DNA from: Mycobacterium montefiorense
GTDB lineage: Bacteria; Actinomycetota; Actinomycetes; Mycobacteriales; Mycobacteriaceae
Length of the DNA: 64,000 nt
NCBI RefSeq assembly: GCF_003112775.1
Contig: NZ_BFCH01000002.1
Span: forward strand, 62,001-126,000
Direction: 5' to 3'
Part shown: positions 40,307 through 51,814 of the stretch, piece by piece
Position numbering within the stretch: position 1 is the stretch's first letter
How the letters are laid out: each line of letters starts with the position of its first letter
Made by a program: the position numbers and the translations under genes
The notes under the pieces: generated by a model
What the model saw: the letters and a program-made list of their open reading frames with translations, nothing else
The model's database searches: none
What the model was told of the DNA's origin: nothing

Positions 40307-41579
40307 GCCGGGTCAGTGCTCGGTGCAGCTGCAGGAAGGCGGTGTAGTTGGCGACGACCTCGACTCGCCCCGGCGGGCAGGACGCAATCGCCGCCAGGGT
40401 GTCGTGCACCAGCGTGTGCTCGACGCCGGCGTACCCCAACCGCACCGCCAGGTCGGTGCCGCGTTCGCCGGCGGCCACCACGGCGGTCTCCTCGCGCTGC
40501 GGCTCCTCGCTTGATTCGCCTCGTGGCGCACGAGGCTCACCAGCGAGATGCTCGAAGCGCACATCCCACAGCCACGACAGGTCCTCGCCGTCGGGCACCT
40601 GCCCGTTGACCGAGATGACCACCCCGGCCGCGTGCTTGTCGACCATCGACAGCGCTTCCTGCCAGCCGGCCGGGTTCTTGGCCAGCAGAATTCGCGCGTC
40701 GTGCTGGCCGACCCGCACGGTCCGGTAGCGACCCGCGACCTCGTCGACTCCCGACACCGCGGCGACGGCTTTCGCGGGGTCGGCGCCCAGCGCGGCGGCG
40801 GCCGCGACGGCCTGGGCGGCATTGCCCCGATTCACCGCGCCCGGCAGCGCCAACCGCATCGGCAGGGCCAGCCCGTCGGGTCCATACAACGTGTCCTCGT
40901 CGAACCACCACTGCGGGCTGGGCCGTTTGAAGTCCGCGCCGGTGGAATACCAGTGGCCCGGGTCGCGGACGATCACCTCACCGCTGCGCGGGCAGCTGAC
41001 CGAGTCGTTCGTCCACCCGCCGCCGGCAGCAACCCACACCACGTTCGGGCTGTCGTAGGCTGCCGACGTCATCAGCACGTCGTCGCAGTTGGCGACGACG
41101 ACCGCATTCGGGTGGCGGGCCAGGCCGGCCCGCAGCGTGCGTTCGATGACGTTGATCTCGCCGACCCGGTCCAGCTGGTCGCGCGACAGGTTGAGCAGCA
41201 CGATGACGCTGGGCTCGACGGCATCGGACACGTGCGGCACGTGCATCTCGTCGACTTCCAGCGCCGCCAGCCCGGCGCCGCGGTCGGCGGCTAGCGCGGC
41301 CACCAGGCCAGCGTCCATATTGGCGCCTTCGGCGTTGGTGGCCACCGACCCCAGCGTGCCCAGGGCCGCCGCGGCCATCCGGGTGGTCGTGGATTTTCCG
41401 TTGGTGCCGGTGACGACGACCGTGCGCCGTCCCGCACCGAGCTGGCGCAGGATCGAGCGGTCCAATGTCATCGCGACCAGGCCGCCGATCATCGCCCCGG
41501 CGCCGCGCCCGGTCACCCGCGATGCCCAGCGCGCGCTCGTCCCTGCGGCGAGGGCTAGACGCGCACGGGTGGTGACCAC
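40299..41579 (-). CDS. murT: Mur-ligase-type lipid II isoglutaminyl synthase subunit MurT
   Basis: 426 aa, orthologue of Rv3712. ATP-dependent Mur ligase-like subunit that amidates D-Glu in lipid II together with GatD. P-loop VVVTGTNGKSTTTR (about residues 53-66), central ligase domain and DUF1727 C-terminal domain are visible. The zinc-ribbon region keeps one Cys (VSCPRSGEV) and lacks the full Cys4 set of firmicute MurT. The protein is about a dozen residues longer than I remember for M. tuberculosis; the extra residues (AGEPRAPRGESSEEPQRE, around 40500-40550) coincide with a perfect DNA palindrome, as if a small repeat element had inserted in frame. Start is GTG at 41579. Confidence 0.92.
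   Translation of the reverse strand: MVTTRARLALAAGTSARWASRVTGRGAGAMIGGLVAMTLDRSILRQLGAGRRTVVVTGTNGKSTTTRMAAAALGTLGSVATNAEGANMDAGLVAALAADRGAGLAALEVDEMHVPHVSDAVEPSVIVLLNLSRDQLDRVGEINVIERTLRAGLARHPNAVVVANCDDVLMTSAAYDSPNVVWVAAGGGWTNDSVSCPRSGEVIVRDPGHWYSTGADFKRPSPQWWFDEDTLYGPDGLALPMRLALPGAVNRGNAAQAVAAAAALGADPAKAVAAVSGVDEVAGRYRTVRVGQHDARILLAKNPAGWQEALSMVDKHAAGVVISVNGQVPDGEDLSWLWDVRFEHLAGEPRAPRGESSEEPQREETAVVAAGERGTDLAVRLGYAGVEHTLVHDTLAAIASCPPGRVEVVANYTAFLQLHRALTRHG
40518..40536. repeat. Perfect palindrome GCCTCGTG-GCG-CACGAGGC inside murT
   Basis: Eight-base arms with a 3-base loop. It lies in the part of murT that has no counterpart in the M. tuberculosis protein as I recall it, and the encoded residues are low-complexity (Arg/Glu/Ser/Pro). 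This fits a mobile or dispersed small palindromic element in coding sequence. Confidence 0.6.
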
Positions 41580-41591
41580 CCGCGCAGTTTA

Positions 41592-41670
41592 AGGGCGATC
41601 GCCAGCGCGGCGCTTTTTGCCGGGTGCAGCGGGTCGCCCTGATCAAGTCGAGGGCGATCGCCAGCGCGGC
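41592..41670. repeat. Two direct copies of AGGGCGATCGCCAGCGCGGC, 59 bp apart
   Basis: Identical 20-bp copies at 41592-41611 and 41651-41670, each containing the palindrome GGCGATCGCC and each followed by a CTTTTTGCC / CCTTTTGCC tail. They fill most of the divergent promoter region between murT (start 41579) and dnaQ (start 41752). They may be paired operator sites or copies of a dispersed repeat. Confidence 0.7.
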
Positions 41671-41751
41671 ACCTTTTGCCAGCTCGAGTTAACGGCCGAC
41701 ACGGCTGCGCAGCGACCGGATGATGTCGGTTAGACGTGCCATTCTCAGTTC

Positions 41752-42753
41752 ATGAGCCCCAAAAATCCGACGCCCTGGGGCCGGCCCGCGAGCGATCCGG
41801 ACGCGGGTTGGGCCGTCATCGACGTCGAAACTTCGGGTTTCCGGCCTGGTCAGGCCCGGATCATCAGCCTTGCGGTGCTCGGACTCGACGTCGACGGCCG
41901 CGTCGAGCAATCCGTCGTCAGCCTGCTCAACCCCGGCGTCGACCCCGGCCCCACCCACGTACACGAGCTGACCGCCGCCATGCTGGAGGATCAGCCGCAG
42001 TTTGGCGACATCATCGGCGACGTGATCGGGGTGCTGCGCGGCCGCACGCTGGTGGCGCACAACGTCGCATTCGACTACGCATTCCTGGCCGCGGAGGCCG
42101 AGCTCACCGCCACCGAGTTGCCCGTCGACAGCGTCATGTGCACGGTCGAGCTGGCCCGGCGACTCAATCTGGGCGTCGAGAACCTGCGGTTGGAGACCCT
42201 CGCCGCGCATTGGGGCGTGATCCAGGAGCGACCGCACGACGCCTTCGACGACGCGATGGTGTTGACCGGGGTTCTCGCGTCGGCGCTCGCCCGCGCCCGC
42301 GAACGTGACATCTGGCTGCCGGTGCATCCGGTCACCCGGCGCCGCTGGCCCAACGGCCGCGTGACCCATGACGAGCTGCGCCCGCTGAAGTCGCTGGCAT
42401 CCCGGATGCCCTGCCCATATCTCAACCCGGGGCCTTATGTCCGCGGCCGGCCACTGGTCCAGGGCATGCGGGTGGCGCTGGCCGCCGAGGTGCGGCGCAC
42501 CCACGAGGAGCTCGTCGAACGGATCCTGCACGCCGGGCTGGCCTACACCGATGTCGTCGACCGCGAGACCTCGCTGGTGGTCTGCAACCACGATGCCCCC
42601 GAGCAGGGCAAGGGCTATCAGGCCCAGCAGCTGGGGGTTCCGGTGGTATCCGACGCCCAGTTCATGGACGGCGTCGGGGCCGTGATCGGCGGCACCAACA
42701 TGGAGGAGTTCGTCGACGCTACGACGGCCGACGACCAGCTCGCGTTGTTCTAG
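41752..42753 (+). CDS. dnaQ: DEDDh 3'-5' exonuclease, DnaQ family, with C-terminal BRCT-like domain
   Basis: 333 aa, orthologue of Rv3711c. The exonuclease domain carries all DEDDh motifs: ExoI VIDVETSG, ExoII AHNVAFDYAFL, ExoIII HDAFDDAM. The C-terminal third (from about residue 240) looks like a BRCT fold (YTDVVDRETSLVVCNHD, GYQAQQLGVPVVS). The last residues, DDQLALF, match the beta-sliding-clamp-binding motif, so it should be tethered at replication or repair sites. In mycobacteria the main proofreader is the PHP domain of DnaE1, so this protein is probably an accessory repair nuclease. Convergent with leuA. Confidence 0.92.
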   Translation: MSPKNPTPWGRPASDPDAGWAVIDVETSGFRPGQARIISLAVLGLDVDGRVEQSVVSLLNPGVDPGPTHVHELTAAMLEDQPQFGDIIGDVIGVLRGRTLVAHNVAFDYAFLAAEAELTATELPVDSVMCTVELARRLNLGVENLRLETLAAHWGVIQERPHDAFDDAMVLTGVLASALARARERDIWLPVHPVTRRRWPNGRVTHDELRPLKSLASRMPCPYLNPGPYVRGRPLVQGMRVALAAEVRRTHEELVERILHAGLAYTDVVDRETSLVVCNHDAPEQGKGYQAQQLGVPVVSDAQFMDGVGAVIGGTNMEEFVDATTADDQLALF

Positions 42754-42795
42754 ACCGAACCTTGCGGTGCACGCGTTCCTCGACGCCCAGCGCCG

Positions 42796-44754
<1,959 letters not shown>

Positions 44755-44909
44755 CCGCGATCAGCGCCTGGGCGAAAACTACGCCGCATCGAGACCAAAA
44801 CCGCAGGCTGTGGCACTCGCCATCGGGTCAAAAAACAAGATGCGCCGCCACGTATCCTGTTGTGAACTTGAACCACGTCTGTGGGTGTGGAAGGGCAGGC
44901 AGAGAAACA

Positions 44910-46175
44910 GTGGCGCTCGTCGTACAGAAGTACGGCGGATCCTCGGTGGCCGACGCCGACCGGATCCGCCGTGTCGCGGAACGCATCGTCGAGACCAAGA
45001 AGCAGGGCAACGACGTCGTCGTGGTGGTCTCGGCGATGGGTGACACCACCGATGACCTGCTGGATCTGGCCCAGCAGGTGTGCCCGGTGCCACCGGCCCG
45101 CGAATTGGACATGCTGCTCACGGCCGGTGAGCGCATCTCCAACGCGCTGGTGGCCATGGCGGTCGAATCGCTCGGCGCCCGCGCCCGGTCGTTCACCGGC
45201 TCGCAAGCCGGTGTAATCACCACCGGCACGCACGGGAACGCGAAGATCATCGACGTCACGCCGACCCGGTTGCGGTCCGCGCTCGACGAAGGCGACGTCG
45301 TGTTGGTCGCCGGCTTCCAGGGCGTCAGCCAGGACAGCCGGGACGTCACCACGCTGGGCCGCGGCGGCTCGGACACCACGGCCGTCGCGCTGGCCGCCGC
45401 CCTGAATGCCGACGTCTGCGAGATCTACACCGACGTGGACGGCATCTTCAGCGCGGACCCGCGGATCGTGCGTACCGCTCGCAAGCTGGACACCGTCACC
45501 TTCGAGGAAATGCTTGAGCTGGCGGCGTGCGGAGCCAAGGTGCTGATGCTGCGCTGCGTGGAATACGCCCGCCGGTACAACTTGCCCGTACACGTCCGGT
45601 CGTCGTACTCGGACAAACTAGGCACCGTCGTCGTCGGATCGATCAAGGACATAACTATGGAAAGCCCCCTGCTGACCGGAGTTGCGCACGACCGCAGCGA
45701 AGCCAAGGTGACCGTCGTCGGGATTCCGGACATCCCCGGCTATGCGGCCCGGGTCTTTCGCGCCATCGCCGAGGCCGACGTGAACATCGACATGGTGTTG
45801 CAGAACGTGTCCAAGGTCGAGGACGGCAAGACGGACATCACGTTCACCTGCTCGCGCGACAGCGGGCCCACCGCGGTGGCCAAGCTGGACTCACTCCAAG
45901 ACGAGATCGGCTTCACCCAACTGCTTTACGACGACCACATCGGCAAGGTGTCGCTGATCGGTGCGGGCATGCGCAGCCACCCCGGCGTTACCGCGACCTT
46001 CTGTGAGGCGCTGGCCGCCGTAGGCGTCAACATCGAGCTGATCTCCACCTCCGAGATCCGCATCTCGGTGCTGTGCCGCGACACCGAACTAGATAAGGCC
46101 GTCGTGGCGTTGCATGAGGCGTTCGGGCTCGGCGGCGACGAGGAGGCCACGGTGTATGCGGGGACGGGCCGTTAG
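44910..46175 (+). CDS. ask: Aspartokinase
   Basis: 421 aa from the GTG at 44910, equal to the M. tuberculosis Ask length. Phosphorylates aspartate, the first step toward diaminopimelate, lysine, threonine and methionine. N-terminal kinase domain with [31 protein letters not shown] and [15 protein letters not shown]; two ACT domains after residue 250 ([34 protein letters not shown]). The stop TAG is immediately followed by the ATG of asd. Divergent from leuA; the region between 44742 and 44909 holds both promoters. An internal start probably gives a separate beta subunit. Confidence 0.95.
   Translation: MALVVQKYGGSSVADADRIRRVAERIVETKKQGNDVVVVVSAMGDTTDDLLDLAQQVCPVPPARELDMLLTAGERISNALVAMAVESLGARARSFTGSQAGVITTGTHGNAKIIDVTPTRLRSALDEGDVVLVAGFQGVSQDSRDVTTLGRGGSDTTAVALAAALNADVCEIYTDVDGIFSADPRIVRTARKLDTVTFEEMLELAACGAKVLMLRCVEYARRYNLPVHVRSSYSDKLGTVVVGSIKDITMESPLLTGVAHDRSEAKVTVVGIPDIPGYAARVFRAIAEADVNIDMVLQNVSKVEDGKTDITFTCSRDSGPTAVAKLDSLQDEIGFTQLLYDDHIGKVSLIGAGMRSHPGVTATFCEALAAVGVNIELISTSEIRISVLCRDTELDKAVVALHEAFGLGGDEEATVYAGTGR
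45657..46175 (+). other. Internal translation start giving the aspartokinase beta subunit
   Basis: In-frame ATG at residue 250 ([18 protein letters not shown]) preceded by AAGGA with 7 nt spacing. It begins exactly at the ACT-domain region. In corynebacteria and mycobacteria aspartokinase is known as an alpha2-beta2 enzyme whose beta subunit comes from such an internal start. Predicted beta subunit 172 aa. Confidence 0.7.
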
Positions 46176-47222
<1,047 letters not shown>

Positions 47223-47229
47223 TCCGCGG

Positions 47230-48381
47230 GTGAGGTCCGCTCACACTCGCCTCGGTGCGCGGTACCCGCTATTGGTCGCGTTGGCAGTGTGTGTGGTTGT
47301 CTCACAATCTGTTTGGGTCGTGCATGCAGATCCTCCGGCACCCGCTCCGGGGCCAATCGTGGCACCGCTGGCGCCGGGTCAGGTGCTGCGAATCGGCCCG
47401 ACGGCCGGAACTGGCACTCCCACAAAGGATTACGGAATCGGAGCCACAGATCTCTGTGAATTCCTGGAGTTTCCAACCGAACTGCTGCAGGTCTGCGGCG
47501 ACAGCTTCGCCGGACAGGGCGTGGGGTTCGGCGGCTGGTATTCGCCGGTCGCCCTGCACGTCGATACCTCGTCGGTCGATGATCCGGCCGGGGTGCGCTA
47601 CACAGGCGTCACCGGGATCAGCAAGCCGCTGCTGGCCGACCCCGCGCCCCCGGGTGACTCACAGTTGCCGGCCGGTGTGGTGCAGATCAACCGGCGCAAC
47701 TACCTGATGGTGACGACCACGAAGGACCTCGCGCCGCAGAGCTCGCGGCTGGTGACGGCCGAAGCGGCGCGCGCCGGTTGGCAGACGGTTCCGGGGTCCA
47801 CGCGCGACAGCTCCTTTCAGGGCGGCTCCCAGACGCAGATCAGCGGGTACTACGACCCGATCCCGACCGCCGATTCGACGACGGGGTGGGTGTACATCGT
47901 GGCCAACAGCTTCACCCGCAGTCAGCCGGTGGTGCTGTATCGGGTTACGCCGCAGAACTTCACGGACCGGTCGCGCTGGCAGGGCTGGGCGGCCGGGCCG
48001 GGCGGCGGGTGGAACAAACCACCGACGCCGTTGTGGCCCGATCAGGTGGGCGAGATGTCCGTCAGGCAGATCGACGGCAAGGCGGTGCTGTCTTACTTCA
48101 ATGCCAGCACCCTCAACATGGAGGTCCGGGTGGCGGACGGCCCGACGGGGTTGGGCGACGCTCCGGTGACCACGGTGGTGCAGCACGACGAGTGGCCGGA
48201 GCCGGCGGAAAGCCTTCCGCCACCTACTGATAACCGGCTGGCACAACCCTATGGCGGGTATATCTCGCCCGGCTCCACGCTCGACGAGCTACGAATCTTT
48301 GTCAGCCAGTGGGACACTCGCGCCCGGGTGGCCGCGCCCTATCGGGTGATCCAGTTCGCGGCCAACCCGTTCAAGCCTTAG
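47230..48381 (+). CDS. Secreted DUF4185-domain protein, Rv3707c orthologue
   Basis: 383 aa from the GTG at 47230, 7 bp after asd; the frame is open further upstream, but that part overlaps asd. The N-terminus (LGARYPLLVALAVCVVVSQSVWVVHA) is a signal peptide. The mature part fits DUF4185, a beta-propeller-like fold: DSFAGQGVGFGGWYSP, GGSQTQISGYYDPIPTADSTTGWVYIVAN, PDQVGEMSVRQIDGKAVLSYFN. Family function is not established; some relatives are carbohydrate-related. Close spacing suggests it can be read with ask-asd. Confidence 0.8.
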   Translation: MRSAHTRLGARYPLLVALAVCVVVSQSVWVVHADPPAPAPGPIVAPLAPGQVLRIGPTAGTGTPTKDYGIGATDLCEFLEFPTELLQVCGDSFAGQGVGFGGWYSPVALHVDTSSVDDPAGVRYTGVTGISKPLLADPAPPGDSQLPAGVVQINRRNYLMVTTTKDLAPQSSRLVTAEAARAGWQTVPGSTRDSSFQGGSQTQISGYYDPIPTADSTTGWVYIVANSFTRSQPVVLYRVTPQNFTDRSRWQGWAAGPGGGWNKPPTPLWPDQVGEMSVRQIDGKAVLSYFNASTLNMEVRVADGPTGLGDAPVTTVVQHDEWPEPAESLPPPTDNRLAQPYGGYISPGSTLDELRIFVSQWDTRARVAAPYRVIQFAANPFKP

Positions 48382-48486
48382 TCAGAGACCTTTCGTGGCC
48401 TCCGGCACCTCCCATCCTGAACGCCATTTTGCAATCGGCGACCAGTCCGTCGCGGTAGTCTTACGGCCAGCAGGGGAGGGGTGGCG

Positions 48487-48540
48487 ATGTTACGCAACGC
48501 CGCAAAACTGCGGGTTGCGCGATGCAGCTCCGCTACATAA
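48487..48540 (+). CDS. Possible 17-residue uORF overlapping the next gene's start
   Basis: ATG at 48487 follows a strong GGGGAGGGG Shine-Dalgarno about 5 nt away, whereas the next gene (start 48522) has almost none. The uORF reads MLRNAAKLRVARCSSAT and ends with TAA at 48538-48540, 16 nt past the start of the 494-aa gene, so terminating ribosomes could reinitiate there. A hairpin at 48493-48519 (CGCAAC/GTTGCG and CCGCA/TGCGG, one bulged G, loop AAAC) would hide the downstream start unless the uORF is translated. A -10-like TAGTCT lies near 48455. Confidence 0.4.
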   Translation: MLRNAAKLRVARCSSAT

Positions 48541-50006
48541 GCATTCCGCTTCTGGTCGCAGAGGCCGGCGGTGATCCCTGGAAACTCAATCAAAGCCTGC
48601 AAACTGGCCGCCCCGCTCAGATTTCTGACCTTGCCGAGGCGTTTCACGCCGCGGGTGTCTGTACGGCGGAGTCCAGCAAGGCCTTCGAGGAAGCCCGTCG
48701 CCGCTTCGAGGCCTCGTGGAACCGGGAGGGTGGCGAGCACCCGATCAATGATTCCGCTGAAGTGCAGCGGGTGACGAAGCTGCTCGGTGCGCAGTCGCTG
48801 CAGTTGCCCAAGATCGGGGTCGACTTGGAAAACATCGCCGCCGCACTGGCCGAGGCACAAAAGGCCGCGGCCGGACGGATCGCCGCTCTCGAGACTCAAT
48901 TGCAGACGCTCGACAACATGATCGGCCAGGCGGTGGAGATGGAGAAAGACCCAACCCTCACCGCCGCGGATAGACAAACGCTGAATGCGTTTATCACCGG
49001 CCGTGAAGACGATGCCATCCGCGACACCAAGGCCGCGGTCGGCGATCTGCAGTCAACCCGGGACACCTACACGCGATTACTGCATCAAGCGCAAGCAAAC
49101 GGAAACCTCAGCCCACAGGAGGCTGTCCTCACCACCGAGTTCAAGCCTGCCGACTTCGGCGAAGGCCAAGGAGATCCGCCCGGCGATCCCAGGATCACCG
49201 GTCCAGCCGGCCAGCCTCAACACGAGCAGAACACCTACGACCTGCAAGACCAATTCCAAGACGGCCAAGGTCCCATCTTCGGTGGCGATCCCCGAGATGG
49301 CTTGCCCCGGAGTCCGGCTTCCCAGCTGGCCCAAGGCCCCCCGGGCACCCGGCCGCTGCCGACGGGGACCGCGCTCGGGCCAGATGGACACCGGTACGCG
49401 TTTTTCAGCAACCCAGACGGGAGTGTCCAAGAAGGGGTCAACCAGTTCGCGACCAACGGATCTGTGTGGGATTACACGGATCCCGCTCATCCCGTGAAAG
49501 TTGGTGACCTGCCAGGGATATTCCAGGCAAGCGGCGCTTATGACCCTGCCACCGGACGGATGGTGATCGTCGGCAACACCAGCAACAGGACGGGCGATCT
49601 CAACCGCGGCCTGTGGGTGTCCGGACCAATCGACCCGGCTAACCCCAACGGCTGGGTCACTTCGTTGCAGCCCGCCGGCAATGTCAGCCTTCCCGGTGAT
49701 CGTGAAAGCCAACTGGTTTCACTCAAGGGCGGCGGTTTCATGCTTGTCGGCGCGACCAACGGCGACGCGGTGCAAGCGATAACTGCGGCTACCCCACAAG
49801 GACTGATTACCGCTGCGCCGGTTCCGCTGGTGACCCAGGGTACCCTCCCGAGCGTGTACGGACCCACCGTCACGGGCACCACGCTGGATCCGGTGACAGG
49901 GCTCGAGACGATTCAAATGCGGGTAAGCACTTGGCCTTTCAACCCGGCCGATCCGAATTTCTACGACCCCAACACGTGGACGACAACCTTTACCGTCCAA
50001 CACTGA
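48522..50006 (+). CDS. Mycobacterial WXG-like helical protein with C-terminal beta-rich domain
   Basis: 494 aa. The N-terminal 200 residues (MQLRYISIPLLVAEAGGDPW, AFHAAGVCTAESSKAFEEARRRFEASWNREGGEHPINDS) are helical and resemble a family common in mycobacteria (Rv0026/Rv0963c-like, from memory), with WXG-like size and spacing. A Gln/Pro-rich linker (about 205-290) follows, then a beta-rich domain with repeated Asp/Pro motifs (SNPDGSVQEGVNQF, YDPATGRMVIVGNTSNR, GLETIQMRVSTWPF). No signal peptide. A YDLQD sequence at residues 239-243 matches the YxxxD/E type VII secretion signature, but this could be chance. Absent at this position in M. tuberculosis as I recall. Function unknown. Confidence 0.7.
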   Translation: MQLRYISIPLLVAEAGGDPWKLNQSLQTGRPAQISDLAEAFHAAGVCTAESSKAFEEARRRFEASWNREGGEHPINDSAEVQRVTKLLGAQSLQLPKIGVDLENIAAALAEAQKAAAGRIAALETQLQTLDNMIGQAVEMEKDPTLTAADRQTLNAFITGREDDAIRDTKAAVGDLQSTRDTYTRLLHQAQANGNLSPQEAVLTTEFKPADFGEGQGDPPGDPRITGPAGQPQHEQNTYDLQDQFQDGQGPIFGGDPRDGLPRSPASQLAQGPPGTRPLPTGTALGPDGHRYAFFSNPDGSVQEGVNQFATNGSVWDYTDPAHPVKVGDLPGIFQASGAYDPATGRMVIVGNTSNRTGDLNRGLWVSGPIDPANPNGWVTSLQPAGNVSLPGDRESQLVSLKGGGFMLVGATNGDAVQAITAATPQGLITAAPVPLVTQGTLPSVYGPTVTGTTLDPVTGLETIQMRVSTWPFNPADPNFYDPNTWTTTFTVQH

Positions 50007-50023
50007 GTAGAAGGCGGCGTCGC

Positions 50024-50563
50024 ATGCTGATACGGATGGCCATTGCTGTAGCAAGCGGGACCTTCGCGATTCTGGGGCTGGGCTCTTGCCACGCCGGAAA
50101 TGTCGTTGCGACAGCAGCGCCTCCAAAATTCCCCGACCTCAACGCCTTTCAATCAATCAATCCCGTGCCGTACACAATGCACTTCGGGCGGGGTGGCGGC
50201 GGGGTATTTTTCGCAACCCCCGACGGATTGCAGTGCGGATGGGGTTCGCTGGCTAACGGGCCGGCAGATCACGTCAGTGCCGAGTGCAACGGGCCACTAC
50301 CGGGCCTGCCGGAAAACGCTCCCCGTGGACAAGCTGGCTGCGAAAGGGTTGGAGTGGCAAGCTCGCTGCACTCGGATCTGGGCCCCTACGGTTTCTATCA
50401 AGGCACCTGCCCGGTCATCACCGCGCCTGTGCTGAACGTCGGTCAAAAAATCACTGCCGCAAACACCACCTGCTTGGTGGGTGCGGACCGACTGACTGCT
50501 TGCATCGACCCAATCACGAATCGCGGGTTTGTACTTCAATCCTCCGGTTCGTGGACCTTTTAA
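50024..50563 (+). CDS. Putative lipoprotein, function unknown
   Basis: 179 aa from the ATG at 50024, preceded by AGAAGG; the frame is open upstream, but that part overlaps the 494-aa gene. N-terminus MLIRMAIAVASGTFAILGLGSC is a lipoprotein signal peptide with lipobox LGSC. The mature domain has several cysteines and a motif (GGGVFFATPDGLQCGW) recalling a family of exported mycobacterial proteins of unknown function. It starts 17 bp after the previous gene and is therefore probably co-transcribed with it. Confidence 0.7.
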   Translation: MLIRMAIAVASGTFAILGLGSCHAGNVVATAAPPKFPDLNAFQSINPVPYTMHFGRGGGGVFFATPDGLQCGWGSLANGPADHVSAECNGPLPGLPENAPRGQAGCERVGVASSLHSDLGPYGFYQGTCPVITAPVLNVGQKITAANTTCLVGADRLTACIDPITNRGFVLQSSGSWTF

Positions 50564-50621
50564 GAGCGGTCATAGCATGTGGCAAACATCCCTGTCGTGA
50601 TTCTGCCAGTGTGAAGGTAAG

Positions 50622-50927
50622 ATGTCCTCCGTGAGTTGTAATCGCGGATCGACGTTGGTAGCGGCCATTGGCGCCGTCGCCTTTGTCTTCGCGCCTGCCG
50701 CAGCGGCCGATCCCGGCTCGCCTTCTTACGGTCAGGGCAAACAGGCCATTGATGAACAGGTTCAGCAGTACCACGTGCAGTTGAGTCCCAGCACCGACCT
50801 GAATCAGTACTGCCAAAAGGTTCTCATGAGCGATCTCAAAAGCGGCAAGATAGCCCGAGTGGATTCTGGACCAGACTTCATAGCCGGTTGTCAGGACGAG
50901 GGCCGCGCACTCCTAGCGCCGCAATGA
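50622..50927 (+). CDS. Small secreted protein, function unknown
   Basis: 101 aa. Signal peptide at residues 1-29 (STLVAAIGAVAFVFAPAAAADP). The mature part of about 70 residues is helical with two cysteines (NQYCQKVLM, IAGCQDEG) likely to form a disulfide, reminiscent of DUF732-type exported mycobacterial proteins. GAAGG lies just upstream of the ATG. Third gene in the 48522-50927 cluster, 58 bp after the lipoprotein. Confidence 0.65.
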   Translation: MSSVSCNRGSTLVAAIGAVAFVFAPAAAADPGSPSYGQGKQAIDEQVQQYHVQLSPSTDLNQYCQKVLMSDLKSGKIARVDSGPDFIAGCQDEGRALLAPQ

Positions 50928-51013
50928 ATGACGGCTAGCCCGGCCTCCGGCTGTCGGTGGGCTGCACAGCCCAAACCCGGATAGCGACTTGGGATTACGG
51001 CTGATCGACTGCC

Positions 51014-51814
51014 TCAGCGTCCGGTCCCGAAGCGTACACCGATGCTGCTGAGCACGACGTTGACCGCAAAGAGCGCAAGCACGCACAGCACCACGGTCTC
51101 GTTGACAGCCCGGCCAAGTCCGGTGGGTCCACCGCGAGTGGTCAATCCGCGATAGCAGCCGACCAAGCCGGCGATCAGCCCGAACGACGCCGCTTTGATC
51201 ATGGAGATGATGACCTCCGGCAGCCCGGTGATGGTGGTCAAGGTGGCCAGGTAATCGGCGCCCGAAACGTTTTGCAAGCAAACGCCGAAAAAGTATCCCC
51301 CGACCAGCCCCACGGTGATCACCAGACTGTTGAGAAGAGTCGAGATGACGATGGCGGCGACCACCCTGGGGGCCACCAACCGGTAGATGGGATCGATGCC
51401 CATACCTTCGATGGCGTCGATTTCTCCTCGGATGGTGCGCGCTCCGAGATCCGCGCAGATGGCGGTCGAGCCGGCGCCGGCCACGACGAGAACGGTGACC
51501 GCAGGCCCGAGTTGGGTGACCGCACCGAGAGCTGCCCCCACCCCGGACAGGCTGGCCGCACCGAACTCGGATAGCAGGATGTTGAGGCTGAAGACGAACA
51601 GCACCGTCAATGGGATAGACACCATCAGCGTGGGCAGCAAGGCCACTCTCAGGATGAACCAGCATTGCAGGACGAACTCGCGCCAGTGAATTGGTCTACG
51701 TACCAGTACTTTTCCCGTCAATGCACACATCAGGAAGAATCCGCCGAATGTCATCAGTGCCGGATGGAGTTGGTCACGCAGGTAGCTGGTGAGGTCGGTC
51801 GACTTCGTCGCCAT
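51014..51814 (-). CDS. Orphan YrbE/MlaE-type ABC transporter permease
   Basis: 266 aa from the ATG at 51814, chosen because GAGGA lies 7 nt upstream and the N-terminus (MATKSTDLTSYLRDQLHPAL) matches YrbE proteins; the frame extends to 51886 without support. MlaE-family permease with about five membrane segments and conserved stretches LQCWFILRVALLPTLMVSIPLTV, GAGSTAICADLGARTIRGEIDA, GIDPIYRLVAPRV, YRGLTTRGG. In mycobacteria YrbE A/B pairs carry lipids together with six Mce proteins. Here there is no yrbE partner, mce gene or ATPase nearby, so this is an isolated copy. Closest in look to YrbE1A/4A-type proteins. Confidence 0.85.
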   Translation of the reverse strand: MATKSTDLTSYLRDQLHPALMTFGGFFLMCALTGKVLVRRPIHWREFVLQCWFILRVALLPTLMVSIPLTVLFVFSLNILLSEFGAASLSGVGAALGAVTQLGPAVTVLVVAGAGSTAICADLGARTIRGEIDAIEGMGIDPIYRLVAPRVVAAIVISTLLNSLVITVGLVGGYFFGVCLQNVSGADYLATLTTITGLPEVIISMIKAASFGLIAGLVGCYRGLTTRGGPTGLGRAVNETVVLCVLALFAVNVVLSSIGVRFGTGR

